DNA of 64,000 nt from Gemmatimonadota bacterium (GCA_007126575.1 SLBA01000103.1:1-64000); one strand, 5' to 3'. Shown: positions 49,852 through 59,971, numbered from the stretch's first letter. Made by a program: numbers and translations. The notes: generated by a model not told the origin, from the letters alone.

Positions 49852-50784
49852 TCAGGAGGGTGGCTGCCGGGCCTCTGGACCCTGCCGTTCGGCCAACACG
49901 TCCCGGAGCGCCTCCACCACGCCTTCGAGCGAGTGGGGATTCGCCATCGCGCTCACGGGGAGACCCAGCGCCGCACACTCCCCCTGCGTGGCGGGCCCGA
50001 TCGCCACGATCGGAACCCCCCGGGGCCATGTCGGACTCATTCGTCCTCCGGCACCCTTCGTGCTCCACGCCCCGGCGAGGGCTCGCGCAGCGGACCCGGC
50101 AGTGAGGGGGATTGCATCGATCGTGCCCGCTCGCACACGCTCGACCAGCTCCCCGGCCCTCTCGGGGTTCGGGAGGGTACGGTACGCGGTCGTCAGCGTG
50201 ACCACCGCGCCCGCCTCGGACAGCCCGTCGGGAAGGAGATCACCGCCCTCTTCGGCCCGGGGGAAGAGTATCCGGGCCCCCTCGAGCACCCGCCAGGTCG
50301 GGGCCTCCAGGAGGAGGCCTTCCGCCAGAAACTCCCGCGGCACGCGGTCCGGTGACAGGCCGGCCTCCCGCGCGGCGCGCCCTGTCGCCTCGCCCACCAC
50401 CCACACCTCGAGCCCGGGAAGTCGAAAGGGAGCCCGGAGCCCGCGGGCCTCCAGGCGCAGGACCACGGGCGCCACCGCCCTCTTCGAGGTCAGGAGGAGA
50501 ACGTCGAAGCCGGGCCCGCCGCCCTCCACAAGGCGATCCACCGCCTGATCCAGCAGATCGGAATCCAGGGGCTCAACAATGCGCGTGAGGGGAAGATGCT
50601 GCGGAAAAAACCCCGCGGACCGAAGCATCGCCGTGAAGCGCCCCCCCTCGTCGGGTCGCGTCATCGCCACCACCGGCTTCGCCCCCCTCCCCGAGGACGA
50701 GAACCCTTCCCCCTCAGAATGCGACGAGCCCCCCGTCCCGTGATGGGGATGGGGGGCCGCGTTCGGAGCTTCTGGCGCTGTCAT
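49852..50784 (-). CDS. hemD: Uroporphyrinogen-III synthase
   Basis: 310 residues. The first 35 are a polar extension; then PVVAMTRPDEGGRFTAML starts the HemD fold. Family marks are weak, as usual for HemD: LPLTRI, LLLTSKRAVAPV, WVVGEATGRAAREAG, IPLTAGSAARAL and VAIGPATQGECAALG. It closes the tetrapyrrole ring with inversion of ring D. hemC is not adjacent. It follows rpmB by 49 bases. Confidence 0.87.
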   Translation of the reverse strand: MTAPEAPNAAPHPHHGTGGSSHSEGEGFSSSGRGAKPVVAMTRPDEGGRFTAMLRSAGFFPQHLPLTRIVEPLDSDLLDQAVDRLVEGGGPGFDVLLLTSKRAVAPVVLRLEARGLRAPFRLPGLEVWVVGEATGRAAREAGLSPDRVPREFLAEGLLLEAPTWRVLEGARILFPRAEEGGDLLPDGLSEAGAVVTLTTAYRTLPNPERAGELVERVRAGTIDAIPLTAGSAARALAGAWSTKGAGGRMSPTWPRGVPIVAIGPATQGECAALGLPVSAMANPHSLEGVVEALRDVLAERQGPEARQPPS

Positions 50785-50833
50785 CGGAGGAAACGCTCCC
50801 GCCGTTGGGAATTCCGCCGGAGTCCTTTCCGGG

Positions 50834-51052
50834 TCAGAGTTCGCCGATCGGGTTCACGGCCGGCGCCTTCTTGATCTTCCCCGCCGAAATGCAGGACGTG
50901 CAGACCCGAATGCGCCGCCGCTGTCCATCGTCGTCGAGGACCCGGACCGTCTGCAGGTTCGGGAGCCAGCGCCGCTTCGTCTTGTTGTTCGCGTGGCTCA
51001 CGTTGTTCCCCGTCGAGGGACCCTTGCCACACACCTTGCAAAACCTTGCCAT
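50834..51052 (-). CDS. rpmB: 50S ribosomal protein L28
   Basis: 72 residues from ATG 51052, the usual start [12 protein letters not shown]; the frame is open to 51238 but that part is not L28. It has both zinc pairs (CKVC near 5-8, CTSC near 58-61), the C+ form. L28 lies outside its usual rpmB-rpmG setting here: no rpmG is nearby and hemD follows. Confidence 0.95.
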   Translation of the reverse strand: MARFCKVCGKGPSTGNNVSHANNKTKRRWLPNLQTVRVLDDDGQRRRIRVCTSCISAGKIKKAPAVNPIGEL

Positions 51053-51089
51053 CGTTCTATCTGCCTTTCTCTTCGCGAGAAGTTGCTGG

Positions 51090-51650
51090 TCAATCCTGCG
51101 AGTCAGCGCCGTCGGGATCGGCGACTGCGTCCGCTTCTTCCTGAAGCTCGTCGGGCACCCGAATCTGAACATCGTCCGCAAGCAGATAGTGATCCGCTGT
51201 CGCGGCCATCCCGCGAGCTCCCTCGTCGGGAAGGACACCCACGGCCATCCACTGGTCGAGCAGCTGATCGCTGATCTCGTGGACGCGGCCCGTCAGGTCG
51301 AGCACATCCCCCACCTCGACGCTCACACCCGCTTCCATGAGCTCGAGTTCGAGCCGCACGAGAAAGGGCGATTCGTCCCCCAGATTGAACCAGAAGAGAC
51401 TCGGGCTCGTCACCGAGGAGACGACCAGTCCGTCGAGCTGCACCCGCTGCTCGTCCTCCCGCAGGTTGTCGACCTGCCCCTGAAACGCGGTCAGTCCGAG
51501 AGACACCGCCGGCTGATCTCCGGCCTCCTCCGCCACCGTCACCTGTGTCGGCTCGGAGAAGAGGAAGAGAGCATAGAACAGCCCACCGACGGCCACGACG
51601 GCCAAAAGGGCGAGCGGGAGGGACAGCTTGCTGCGGGTCTGCTGGGCCAT
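51090..51650 (-). CDS. Membrane-anchored protein of unknown function, possible OB fold
   Basis: 186 residues. One N-terminal membrane helix (about 10-31, [21 protein letters not shown]), then a periplasmic domain with alternating beta pattern ([50 protein letters not shown]) that could be an OB-like barrel, as in CcmE or YgiW-type proteins, and an acidic tail. No catalytic residues are visible and the fold is a guess. It lies between rplQ (22 bases away) and rpmB (37 bases), reading the same way. Confidence 0.65.
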   Translation of the reverse strand: MAQQTRSKLSLPLALLAVVAVGGLFYALFLFSEPTQVTVAEEAGDQPAVSLGLTAFQGQVDNLREDEQRVQLDGLVVSSVTSPSLFWFNLGDESPFLVRLELELMEAGVSVEVGDVLDLTGRVHEISDQLLDQWMAVGVLPDEGARGMAATADHYLLADDVQIRVPDELQEEADAVADPDGADSQD

Positions 51651-51671
51651 GTGCCAGATTCTCCTGAAGTG

Positions 51672-52037
51672 TTACGCGTCGACTCGATCTACGAGCTCTA
51701 TGAGCGCCATCTCGGCGGCATCCCCCTTACGGTGTCCCAGCTTCAGGACTCGCGTGTACCCCCCGGGTCGGTCCTCGAAACGAGGCCCGATCTCCGAGAA
51801 GAGCTTCCCGAGAACCTCCCGGTCCGCCACGTGCCGTGCCGCCTGCCTGCGGGCGTGCAGGTCTCCCCGCCGGGCCAGTGTTATCAGGCGCTCCGCAAAG
51901 GGCCGAAGCTCCTTCGCCTTGGCGGTGGTGGTCTCGATCCGCTCGTGGCGGAACAGGGACGTGGCCATGTTCCGCAACGTAGCCTTTCGATGGCTTGACG
52001 TGCGGGAGAGGTTCCGCCCTTTCTTTCTATGCCGCAT
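51672..52037 (-). CDS. rplQ: 50S ribosomal protein L17
   Basis: 121 residues with the family start [19 protein letters not shown] and the usual short form. Last gene of the alpha operon, 55 bases after rpoA. It lines the exit region of the 50S subunit. Confidence 0.97.
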   Translation of the reverse strand: MRHRKKGRNLSRTSSHRKATLRNMATSLFRHERIETTTAKAKELRPFAERLITLARRGDLHARRQAARHVADREVLGKLFSEIGPRFEDRPGGYTRVLKLGHRKGDAAEMALIELVDRVDA

Positions 52038-52092
52038 GGTGGTCTTTCCCGATGACTTGAGCTACCGATATATCATGGACGAGAGAGAATGT

Positions 52093-53148
52093 CTACTCGT
52101 CCCCTGTCTCCGCCGGCGCCTTCTCCTCCTCGATGAGGAAGATATCGCCGTCTTCTCCAGCCTTCAGCTTCATGCCGAAGTGGAGGTCGTGCTCCGCGAG
52201 GAAGTCCTGGATCTCCTTCAGGGACTTCTTCCCGAAGTTCTCGATCTCGAGCATTTCATCCTCGGTCCGCTGCACCAGCTCGCCGAGCTTCGAAATCTTC
52301 TCCTTCGACAGCGAGTTCCGCGAGCGAACCGACAACTCGGCGAGGTCCTCGATCGGCCGGTGGAAAAGCTCCTTCATCTCATCGGTCACCGCGACCACTC
52401 CGTCCGGTGTCGGGGTGGGCATGCCACCCTGACCGAAGTAAAGAAGATACTCGAGGTGCTTGCGGACGAGCTCCGCAGCGACGCTCACCGCGTCCGCAGG
52501 AGTAACCGACCCGTCGGTCTCGACCTGAAACGACAGGCGATCGAAGTCGGTGCGCTGGCCCACACGGGTCTCGCGAACTTCGAAGTTCGCACGCCGCACG
52601 GGGTTGTAGCTCGCATCGATCCGCACGAGGTCGACCGGCTCGCCCTTGACCTCGGGATGCTGGTCGGCGAGGACGAAGCCACGCCCCTGGTTCACCCGAA
52701 GCTCCATGCGGAACTCACGGTCCTCCTGCAGCGTGAGGATGTGGTGGTCCAACTGACGGACCTGGACACCCGACTTGGCCTGAATGTCCGCGGCCGTGAC
52801 CGCCCCGGCCTTGGATGCCTTGACCTCTAGCTGCGCCGTGTCGACACCCTCGTCGAGGACGATGACCAGGGACTTCAGGTTCTGGATGATCTGGTGCACA
52901 TCTTCGACCACGCCCGGAACCGTCTGGTGCTCATGGACCACGCCGTCGATCCGGAACGACCAGACCGCGGCCCCCCGGAGCGACGAAAGCAGCACACGAC
53001 GCACCGAATTTCCGAGCGTATGTCCGTAGCCACGCTCGAGGGGCTCCACCACGAATTCGGCCACCCGGCCGTCTTCCGACGTGTGAACCGCTTCGACCTT
53101 TTCTGGCAGCACGAGCCCGGTCAGATCAATCTCCACCTTGTCCTCCAT
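52093..53148 (-). CDS. rpoA: RNA polymerase subunit alpha
   Basis: 351 residues. The N-terminal assembly domain (GYGHTLGNSVRRVLLSS) and C-terminal DNA-binding domain (SLSKEKISKLGELVQR region, LKEIQDFLAEHDL) are both present. A slightly acidic tail extends past the usual end. It lies 84 bases after rpsD in the standard order. Confidence 0.98.
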   Translation of the reverse strand: MEDKVEIDLTGLVLPEKVEAVHTSEDGRVAEFVVEPLERGYGHTLGNSVRRVLLSSLRGAAVWSFRIDGVVHEHQTVPGVVEDVHQIIQNLKSLVIVLDEGVDTAQLEVKASKAGAVTAADIQAKSGVQVRQLDHHILTLQEDREFRMELRVNQGRGFVLADQHPEVKGEPVDLVRIDASYNPVRRANFEVRETRVGQRTDFDRLSFQVETDGSVTPADAVSVAAELVRKHLEYLLYFGQGGMPTPTPDGVVAVTDEMKELFHRPIEDLAELSVRSRNSLSKEKISKLGELVQRTEDEMLEIENFGKKSLKEIQDFLAEHDLHFGMKLKAGEDGDIFLIEEEKAPAETGDE

Positions 53149-53232
53149 GCCCCGAGGGGGCCTGCATCGCGAAAGAGAGCCCGTCCCGGCCGGGATACTT
53201 CCGGCCGGGCAGGGCTTTTCAAGTGATATCGG

Positions 53233-53868
53233 TTACTTGGAGTAGAGCTCGACGATGAGCTGCTCCTGGATCTCCGCAGAGATGTCGTCCCGGGTCGGCT
53301 TGCGCACGACTCGGGCGACGCGATTCTTCTGATCCAGCGTAAGCCATTCCACCATCTTCGGCCGCGTCCTGGAGTCCAGCGCCACCTCGACCGGCTCGAT
53401 TTCCTTCGAAGCGGCCCGAATGGCGATGTCGTCTCCGGGGCGGACCTCGTACGACGGGATGTCCACGACCTTCCCATTGACCTGCACGTGACGGTGGCGC
53501 ACCAACTGGCGAGCCTGGTTCCTGCTCACGGCGAATCCGAGACGGAAGATGACATTGTCGAGCCGGGTCTCCAGGTGAACCAGAAGGTTCTCGCCCGTGA
53601 CTCCCTGCTGACTAGCGGCAGAGGAGAAGAGGTTGCGGAACTGGCGCTCCTGCAGGCCATACATCCGCTTCACCTTCTGCTTCTCACGCAGCTGCAGCGC
53701 ATAGTCGGACTGCTTCCGGCGCCGCGCCTGCGCGGGGCCGTGCTGTCCGGGAGGATACGCCCTGCGCTCCACCGGACACTTCTCCGTGTAGCACTTGGCG
53801 CCCTTCAAGAATAGCTTCTGCCCCTCGCGGCGGCAGAGCTTACAGACCGGTCCTGTGTAACGAGCCAT
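53233..53868 (-). CDS. rpsD: 30S ribosomal protein S4
   Basis: 211 residues from ATG 53868 (a TTG one codon earlier is in frame). It is the zinc form: Cys residues at CKLC and C-x6-C in the first 32 residues. S4 is a primary 16S binder and in other bacteria represses its own operon. A palindrome (TTCTCCGGAGAA, 53896-53907) and a small stem are in the leader, but no known S4 element can be confirmed. Confidence 0.97.
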   Translation of the reverse strand: MARYTGPVCKLCRREGQKLFLKGAKCYTEKCPVERRAYPPGQHGPAQARRRKQSDYALQLREKQKVKRMYGLQERQFRNLFSSAASQQGVTGENLLVHLETRLDNVIFRLGFAVSRNQARQLVRHRHVQVNGKVVDIPSYEVRPGDDIAIRAASKEIEPVEVALDSRTRPKMVEWLTLDQKNRVARVVRKPTRDDISAEIQEQLIVELYSK

Positions 53869-53987
53869 CAAGCAACCTGTTTCAAACCGAGTGATTTCTC
53901 CGGAGAACGGAGCGCGCGGGCGACCTCAGGGTCGTCCACCGGCCTCCATCTCTCCAACGTACCTGCTTGCGGAAGCGATCCCGCCCC

Positions 53988-54383
53988 TCAAACCCGCCGC
54001 TTCTTGGGTGGCCGGCAACCGTTGTGCGGGAGCGGGGTGACGTCCTCGATGGACTTCACCTGCAATCCGGCCGACGCCAGCGCCTGAATGGCGGACTCGC
54101 GCCCCGAGCCGGGCCCCTGCACACGCACGGCCACCTTCCGGACTCCGAGAGCATAGGCCTCGCGGCCTGCCAGCTCGCCCGCGGTCGTGGCGGCAAAGGG
54201 CGTGGACTTCTTGGAGCCCTTGAACCCCGCCTTCCCGGCACTTGCCCAGGCGACGACATCACCCTTGGAGTCGGCAATCGTGATGAGAGTGTTGTTGAAG
54301 GTCGCCTTGATGTGGGCGACCCCGTCAGACTCCACCGTCTTCTTGCTCCGCTTCGTACGCGGTGCCTTCTTCTTGTCAGCCAA
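53988..54383 (-). CDS. rpsK: 30S ribosomal protein S11
   Basis: 131 residues, ending in the standard [32 protein letters not shown] and [13 protein letters not shown] are family marks. It lies 18 bases after rpsM and 119 bases before rpsD, in the platform-forming order rpsM-rpsK-rpsD. Confidence 0.98.
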   Translation of the reverse strand: MADKKKAPRTKRSKKTVESDGVAHIKATFNNTLITIADSKGDVVAWASAGKAGFKGSKKSTPFAATTAGELAGREAYALGVRKVAVRVQGPGSGRESAIQALASAGLQVKSIEDVTPLPHNGCRPPKKRRV

Positions 54384-54401
54384 CCGTCTCTCCCTTTTGC
54401 G

Positions 54402-54782
54402 CTACTTCCTGGGGGGCTTCTTCTTACCCGTAATCGCCCGCTTCTTCCCCTTGTGGGTACGGGCATTCGTGTGCGTCCGCTGTCCCCGCACCGGCAAGCC
54501 GCGGCGGTGACGGACTCCTCGATAGGAACCGATATCCATGAGGCGCTTGATATTCATCGACACCTCGGTCCGGAGCGCACCCTCCACCTTGAAGCGCTGC
54601 TCAATCTCCCCCCTCAGACGACTCACGTCCTCTTCGGAGAGATCCTGCGTGCGGGTGTCAGGATCGACACCGGCCGCTTCGATGATCTCACGCGCTCTCG
54701 AGTCCCCCACGCCAAAAATGTACGTGAGGGCGATCTCGATCCGCTTGTTTCTGGGGAGGTCGACTCCCGCGATGCGTGCCAT
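54402..54782 (-). CDS. rpsM: 30S ribosomal protein S13
   Basis: 126 residues with [20 protein letters not shown] at the start and the basic tail ([20 protein letters not shown]) that contacts tRNA in the P site. It follows rpmJ, as in most bacteria. Confidence 0.98.
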   Translation of the reverse strand: MARIAGVDLPRNKRIEIALTYIFGVGDSRAREIIEAAGVDPDTRTQDLSEEDVSRLRGEIEQRFKVEGALRTEVSMNIKRLMDIGSYRGVRHRRGLPVRGQRTHTNARTHKGKKRAITGKKKPPRK

Positions 54783-54829
54783 GTTGTTCCCCGTTTCGTC
54801 TCAGACGCCCTCTGGGAGGCCGCGTAAAA

Positions 54830-54946
54830 TTATCCCTGCCGCTGCTTGTGGCGGGGATTGCGTTTGCAAATGATCCGCACCACACCGCGGCGGCGAACCA
54901 CCTTGCAGTGTTCACAGATAGGCTTGATGCTGCTTCTAACCTTCAT
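54830..54946 (-). CDS. rpmJ: 50S ribosomal protein L36
   Basis: A 38-residue gene: starts [17 protein letters not shown], ends [10 protein letters not shown], stop TAA at 54832-54830. Four zinc ligands (Cys11, Cys14, Cys27, His33) mark the C+ form. It sits between map and rpsM; infA, which often precedes it, is absent (only 60 bases to map). Confidence 0.97.
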   Translation of the reverse strand: MKVRSSIKPICEHCKVVRRRGVVRIICKRNPRHKQRQG

Positions 54947-55006
54947 GAGATCCTCACCGTCCGTTCGTTGCAGAGCTTGGAAGTATAACCCCTTTGCCAA
55001 ACCGAC

Positions 55007-55795
55007 TCAAGAGAGGGGCCGGAGGGTGTCCGAAATCCGCTCCCTGGTTCCCGTCAATACCCGGGGTCCATCTGCCGTGACCGCAACCGTGTGCTCGAAA
55101 TGGGCGGACAGGGAGTTGTCCGCCGTAACCATCGTCCATCGATCCGAGAGAGTGCGGATCTTCCACGTACCCACCGCGATCATCGGTTCGATCGCCAGCA
55201 CCATCCCCTCGCGGAGCTTCGTTCCCTCGCCGGGAGAACCCAGATTCGGGACCTGCGGCTCCTCGTGCACCTTGCGACCCACCCCGTGCCCGACCAGGTC
55301 GCGAATGATCTCGAAGCCGGTCCCCCGGACCGTCGTCTCCACGGCATGGCCGATATCCCCGGTGTGCCGGTCCGGAACCGCAACCGCGACGGCCCGCTCC
55401 AGGGCGTCCGCGGTGATCCTGAGCAGGGACTGCGCCTCGTCGCTGACCTCCCCCACCGCGAAGGTCCGGGCGGAGTCGGCACACCAGCCGCGCAGACGTA
55501 CCCCGACATCGATGGAGATGATGTCGCCATCGGCAAGGACGCGCTCACTGCTCGGAATTCCGTGCACGACCTCGTCGTTGATCGAGGTGCAGAGCGTTCC
55601 CGGGAATCCGTACAGCCCCTTGAAGACCGGTGTGGCGCCCTCGTGAGAACGGATGAACTCCTCGGCGAAGTGGTCGAGATCGAGCGTGGACACGCCCGGT
55701 GCCACGCGGTTCTCGAGCTCGAAGAAGAGGGCCCCGATGATCGAACCGCTCTCGGCCATCGCGTCGATCTCGGCGCGACTCTTCAACTCGATCAC
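55007..55795 (-). CDS. map: Methionine aminopeptidase, type I
   Basis: 262 residues. The metal ligands can be read: Asp in SIDVGV, Asp in CADSART, His in GHGVGRKVHEEP, Glu in AIEPMI and Glu near FEHTVAV. It removes N-terminal Met from new proteins. It overlaps adk by four bases. Confidence 0.97.
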   Translation of the reverse strand: MIELKSRAEIDAMAESGSIIGALFFELENRVAPGVSTLDLDHFAEEFIRSHEGATPVFKGLYGFPGTLCTSINDEVVHGIPSSERVLADGDIISIDVGVRLRGWCADSARTFAVGEVSDEAQSLLRITADALERAVAVAVPDRHTGDIGHAVETTVRGTGFEIIRDLVGHGVGRKVHEEPQVPNLGSPGEGTKLREGMVLAIEPMIAVGTWKIRTLSDRWTMVTADNSLSAHFEHTVAVTADGPRVLTGTRERISDTLRPLS

Positions 55796-56466
55796 TGCCC
55801 GTCTCCATCGACCCCGAGCCGCTGCTGGAGCGCGGAGCGGATGGCGCCCTGGACATCGGACATCGAGCGATCCCCATCGACGCGGATGAGTTCGGCGGCC
55901 GTACCGCGATAGAAGTCGACCAGCGGTTCGGTCTGGGCGCGGTACACGTCGAGTCGATGCGCAACCGTCTCGGCGTCATCGTCATCGCGGTGCGTCAGTG
56001 AGCTGCCGCAGGCATCACACCGTCCGTCCACCTCGGGCGGATCGAAGTACGTGTTGTAGAGCTTCCCGCACTCCGCGCACGAGCGGCGCCCACTGATCCG
56101 CTTCACGAGGACCTCGTCGGGGGCCGTGAGTTCGAGGACCCCGTCGACCCCGGACCCCAGCTCGCCGAGGACCTCATCCAGCGCCTCGGCCTGCGGGACG
56201 GTCCGGGGAAAACCGTCGAGGATCACACCACCGCCGGATTCGAGACGTTCGAGCCGTTCACGCACCATGCCAACGATGATCTCGTCGGGGACCAGGTCCC
56301 CCCGGTCCATGTAGCGCTGAGCCTCTCGACCGAGCCTGGTTCCCTCCCGGCGAGCGGCTCGCAGCACGTCCCCCGTGGCCAGTCGATGCCAGCCGAGATC
56401 CTCGGCCAGCATCTCCCCCTGCGTGCCTTTTCCAACCCCGGGAGGGCCGAGCAGAACCAGGATCAT
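55792..56466 (-). CDS. adk: Adenylate kinase
   Basis: 224 residues. P-loop GPPGVGKGT (7-15), DGFPRT, and a LID with four cysteines (CAECGKLYN, CDACG), so the zinc-binding long form. It keeps AMP, ADP and ATP in balance. The ATG at 56466 overlaps the secY stop by one base; a GTG one codon earlier (56469) is also possible. Confidence 0.97.
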   Translation of the reverse strand: MILVLLGPPGVGKGTQGEMLAEDLGWHRLATGDVLRAARREGTRLGREAQRYMDRGDLVPDEIIVGMVRERLERLESGGGVILDGFPRTVPQAEALDEVLGELGSGVDGVLELTAPDEVLVKRISGRRSCAECGKLYNTYFDPPEVDGRCDACGSSLTHRDDDDAETVAHRLDVYRAQTEPLVDFYRGTAAELIRVDGDRSMSDVQGAIRSALQQRLGVDGDGQ

Positions 56467-57779
56467 CACATGTAGTTCTGTCGGCCACGGACCTTGACGC
56501 GCCCCTTCTTCATGAAGCCGTCATAGTGCCGCAGGAGCAGGTGCTGCTGCGCACGCTGCACCGTGTCGAGTCCGACTCCGACCACGATCAGCAGCCCGGT
56601 TCCGCCGAAGAAGAAGGTCTGGATGTCGAAGATGTCGAAGATCCAGAAGGGCAGCAGGGCGATCAGTGCCAGATAGATCGCGCCCGGCAGCGTCACACGC
56701 GTCAGCACCCGGTCGATGTACTCGGCCGTCCGGCTCCCGGGCTTTACGCCGGGGATGAAGGCTCCCTGCTTCTTCAGGTTCTCGGCCAGGTCGACCGGGT
56801 TGAAGATGATCGCCGTGTAGAAGTAGGTGAAGAACACGGTCAGGATGCCGTAGGAGATGTAGTACAACCAGTTCCCCGGCTGGAACATCTCGGCCAATTC
56901 AGAGATGAAGGTGGCAGACGAGAATGCCGCCAGCGTCCCAGGCACGATGATGAACGACTGGGCGAAAATGATCGGCATCACCCCCGCCGCATTCACCCGC
57001 ACGGGGACGAAGCTCTTCTGACCTTCCTGTATTCGTCCCCTTCCCACCACCTTCCGTGGTATCTGTACGGGGATCTGTCGCGCGGCCATGGTCATCGAGG
57101 TCACACCTGCGGTCACACCGATCACGACTCCGAGCAGGGCCACCATGGCGACCGGCCCGATCTCACCCACGGTGAAGGCCTCCCACGTCCGCACGACGGC
57201 GGCCGGGAAGCCCTCGATGATCGAAAAGAAGATCAGGAGCGACATCCCGTTGCCGACACCATGCTCAGTGATCTGCTCGCCGAGCCACATGATGAAGGTG
57301 GCGCCGACGGTGAGCGTCATCACCGTGGTGAAGGTGAAGAGGAACCCGGGATTCTGAACCGCGCCCTCGGTCGACGACAGGAATACGGAGTAGCCGTAGG
57401 ACTGCGCCGCGGAGAGGACCACCGTCGTGTACCGGGTCCACTGCGTGAGCTTCTTGCGGCCCTCCTCGCCTTCCTTCTGCAGCTTCTCGATCGTCGGGAA
57501 GACGGCCGCGAGAAGCTGGAACATGATGGCGGCAGAGATATACGGCATGATCCCGAGCGCGAAAATGGTCGCGCGGGACAGCCCTCCCCCCACGAACATG
57601 TCGTAGACCCCGAAGAGGGTCCCCTCGAGTGCGCCGAACTGCGCCTGCAGCTCCGCCAGGTTCACCCCCGGCGCCGTGATATGGGCACCGATCCTGTATA
57701 TCAACAGGATGAAGAGGGTAAATAGGATCCGGTCCTTTAGCTCAGGAAACCGGAAGAGGTTGGGAATCGGGTTGGACAT
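56466..57779 (-). CDS. secY: Preprotein translocase subunit SecY
   Basis: 437 residues, about ten membrane helices: RILFTLFILLIYRIG-like start, the plug and pore region (AGVNLAELQ, FALGIMPYISAAIM), and the cytoplasmic C5 loop (PGSRTAEYIDRVL). It forms the channel used by SecA at 38961-42263. It occupies the usual place between rplO and adk. Confidence 0.97.
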   Translation of the reverse strand: MSNPIPNLFRFPELKDRILFTLFILLIYRIGAHITAPGVNLAELQAQFGALEGTLFGVYDMFVGGGLSRATIFALGIMPYISAAIMFQLLAAVFPTIEKLQKEGEEGRKKLTQWTRYTTVVLSAAQSYGYSVFLSSTEGAVQNPGFLFTFTTVMTLTVGATFIMWLGEQITEHGVGNGMSLLIFFSIIEGFPAAVVRTWEAFTVGEIGPVAMVALLGVVIGVTAGVTSMTMAARQIPVQIPRKVVGRGRIQEGQKSFVPVRVNAAGVMPIIFAQSFIIVPGTLAAFSSATFISELAEMFQPGNWLYYISYGILTVFFTYFYTAIIFNPVDLAENLKKQGAFIPGVKPGSRTAEYIDRVLTRVTLPGAIYLALIALLPFWIFDIFDIQTFFFGGTGLLIVVGVGLDTVQRAQQHLLLRHYDGFMKKGRVKVRGRQNYM

Positions 57780-57818
57780 GCGTGCGTCGTCCCGTCAGTC
57801 AGCTGGGGCGTCAGTCAT

Positions 57819-58262
57819 TCAGCCGAGCACGGAGGTCGAGCCCCCGGCGGCTTCGATCTTCGTCTTCGCGCTGGCACTGAACGCGTGTGCGGAAACCTTC
57901 ACCGCCCGCGTCAGCTCGCCATCACCCAGGATCTTCAGCGGCTCCTTGAGAGATCCGATCAATCCCCTGGCCTTCAGGAGCTCGGGCGTGATCTCGTCAG
58001 CATCCACCTCGTCGAGGGTGCGCACGTTCACCACCTGGAACTCGACGCGGTTGAGCGGCGTGAATCCCACCTTCGGGATCCTCCGCTGCAACGGCATCTG
58101 TCCACCTTCGAAGCCGGCGGGGATCGACGCACCGGAGCGCGCCTTCTGCCCCTTGTGCCCGCGTCCCGACGTCTTTCCGGTCCCGGAACCCGGCCCACGG
58201 CCGATCCGCTTGCGGTCTCTGTGCGAACCGGGGTTCGGCCGCAGTTCATGTAGCTCTCCCAT
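57819..58262 (-). CDS. rplO: 50S ribosomal protein L15
   Basis: 147 residues. N-terminal basic extension with GRGPGSGTGKTSGRGHKGQKAR (in parts) and the C-terminal fold. It lies 39 bases before secY in the spc operon and binds near the peptidyl-transferase centre. Confidence 0.97.
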   Translation of the reverse strand: MGELHELRPNPGSHRDRKRIGRGPGSGTGKTSGRGHKGQKARSGASIPAGFEGGQMPLQRRIPKVGFTPLNRVEFQVVNVRTLDEVDADEITPELLKARGLIGSLKEPLKILGDGELTRAVKVSAHAFSASAKTKIEAAGGSTSVLG

Positions 58263-58269
58263 GGTACTC

Positions 58270-58464
58270 CTACTCCTCGACCGGGCGGACTTCGACCAGG
58301 TGCTTCACCTGTTCGAGCATGCCTCGAATGGCCGCGTTTTCAGTGTGAATCCGCGTCTGCTGGTTCTTCGTGAAGCCGAGAGCACGAAGGGTGCGCCGGT
58401 GAACGCCCGGCCGCCCGCTCGTGCTTCGGACCTGTGTGATCGCGATCTTCTGTCCGTCAGCCAT
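58270..58464 (-). CDS. rpmD: 50S ribosomal protein L30
   Basis: 64 residues; [25 protein letters not shown] is the family pattern in two halves. The start lies inside the last codons of rpsE (8-base overlap) and rplO begins seven bases after its stop. Confidence 0.95.
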   Translation of the reverse strand: MADGQKIAITQVRSTSGRPGVHRRTLRALGFTKNQQTRIHTENAAIRGMLEQVKHLVEVRPVEE

Positions 58465-58981
58465 GCTTCTTCACTCCCAGAGCCTCGACCGAGATCCCCC
58501 GCTCCCGCGCGACCTGCTCCGCCGTCACCAGGTGGGTGAGGCCGTCCATGGTCGCACGGACCACGTTGATGGGATTGTTCGTGCCCAGACTCTTCGTCAG
58601 GATGTCCGTGACCCCGGCGGCCTCGAGAATCGCTCGCACGGGTCCGCCCGCGATCACACCGGTACCGGGCGCCGCGGGGCGCAGCATCACGCGACCGGCT
58701 CCCCACTCCCCGATGATGTCGTGCGGGATCGTTCCGTTTACGATCGGGACCTCGACCATGTGACGCCGGGCATGCTCCATCGCCTTGCGAATCGCCTCTG
58801 CCACTTCGTTGGCCTTGGCGTGGTAAATCCCGATCGTGCCGTTCTGGTCCCCGACCGCGACGAGTGCGGTGAAGGAGAAGCGTCGGCCACCCTTCACGAC
58901 CTTCGCGACACGGTTGATGTGGATCACGTTCTCTACGAAATCCGATTCCCGTCCCCGGGACTGTCGATTATCTCTGGCCAT
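58457..58981 (-). CDS. rpsE: 30S ribosomal protein S5
   Basis: 174 residues. The RNA-binding domain ([21 protein letters not shown] in parts) and the [19 protein letters not shown] loop are typical. S5 acts in decoding accuracy. One-base overlap with rplR. Confidence 0.97.
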   Translation of the reverse strand: MARDNRQSRGRESDFVENVIHINRVAKVVKGGRRFSFTALVAVGDQNGTIGIYHAKANEVAEAIRKAMEHARRHMVEVPIVNGTIPHDIIGEWGAGRVMLRPAAPGTGVIAGGPVRAILEAAGVTDILTKSLGTNNPINVVRATMDGLTHLVTAEQVARERGISVEALGVKKHG

Positions 58982-59373
58982 CAGAACTTCAGTCCTCCCT
59001 CACGGGCGCCGTCGGCAAAGGCTTGCACCCGACCGTGGTATTTGTAGCCGCCGCGGTCGAACACCACGGACTCGAAACCTTCTGCGAGGGCCCGCTCCGC
59101 CAGGAGCTTCCCTGCGGCGAAGGCCATCTCCACCTTGCGGTTGTCTCCCTCCGCCGTGAAATCGCGAAGATCCGGCGCCAGCGTCGAGACGCCGAGGAGC
59201 GTGCGGCCCGTATCGTCGTCGACCATCTGCCCCTCCATCTGCCGGAGGGAACGAAACACCACCAGTCGGGGCCGTTCCGCTGTCCCGCGAACCTTGCGCC
59301 GCACTCGGAAGTGCCGGCGGGTCCGCTGGAGACGGCGGTTCTTTCTGATCTTGTTCAACTTCAAGCTGCTCAC
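58981..59373 (-). CDS. rplR: 50S ribosomal protein L18
   Basis: 130 residues from GTG 59373, which has AAGGAG six bases upstream; the frame is open to 59670. [21 protein letters not shown] begins the family fold, which binds 5S rRNA. The gene before it is rplF. Confidence 0.96.
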   Translation of the reverse strand: MSSLKLNKIRKNRRLQRTRRHFRVRRKVRGTAERPRLVVFRSLRQMEGQMVDDDTGRTLLGVSTLAPDLRDFTAEGDNRKVEMAFAAGKLLAERALAEGFESVVFDRGGYKYHGRVQAFADGAREGGLKF

Positions 59374-59395
59374 CGTATTCTCCTTGCGTTGGCGC

Positions 59396-59935
59396 TTATG
59401 CGCCCGCCGTCTTGCCGGCCTTGCGCCGGATCTGCTCGCCCGCGTACCGCACACCCTTGCCCTTGTAGGGCTCGGGCGGACGGAACCCGCGGATCTCCGC
59501 TGCCACCTGACCGACGAGCTGCTTGTCGGCCCCGCGGACCACGACCTGGGTCTGCGTGGGGACTTCGAGGTCGATGCCCTCGGGTGCCGGATAGTCGATC
59601 GTATGCGAGAAGCCGAGGTGGAGCGTAAGCCCCGTCGCCTTCTTTTCCGCCCGATAGCCGACTCCGACAATCTCGAGCTTCTTCTCGAAACCGTCCGTCA
59701 CTCCCTCCACCATGTTGGCGACCAGGGAACGCGTGAGACCATGAAGGGACCGATGCTCCTTCGCATCGGAGGGCCGCTCGACCGTGATCGACCCGTCCTC
59801 GACCTTGACGGTCATGGCCGGGTGCACATTCAGGGTGAGGGTCCCCTTCGAGCCCTTTACCTCCAGGGCGGATCCGCTCATTCGCGCATCCACTCCCTTG
59901 GGGACCTCCACCGGCATTTTACCGATTCTCGACAT
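59396..59935 (-). CDS. rplF: 50S ribosomal protein L6
   Basis: 179 residues, two repeated L6 domains; [15 protein letters not shown] starts it and [21 protein letters not shown] ends it. It supports the sarcin-ricin loop region. The gene is 36 bases after rpsH. Confidence 0.98.
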   Translation of the reverse strand: MSRIGKMPVEVPKGVDARMSGSALEVKGSKGTLTLNVHPAMTVKVEDGSITVERPSDAKEHRSLHGLTRSLVANMVEGVTDGFEKKLEIVGVGYRAEKKATGLTLHLGFSHTIDYPAPEGIDLEVPTQTQVVVRGADKQLVGQVAAEIRGFRPPEPYKGKGVRYAGEQIRRKAGKTAGA

Positions 59936-59971
59936 CGTACTCTCGTTCGCTCGCGTGAGGGGGCTTGTTCG

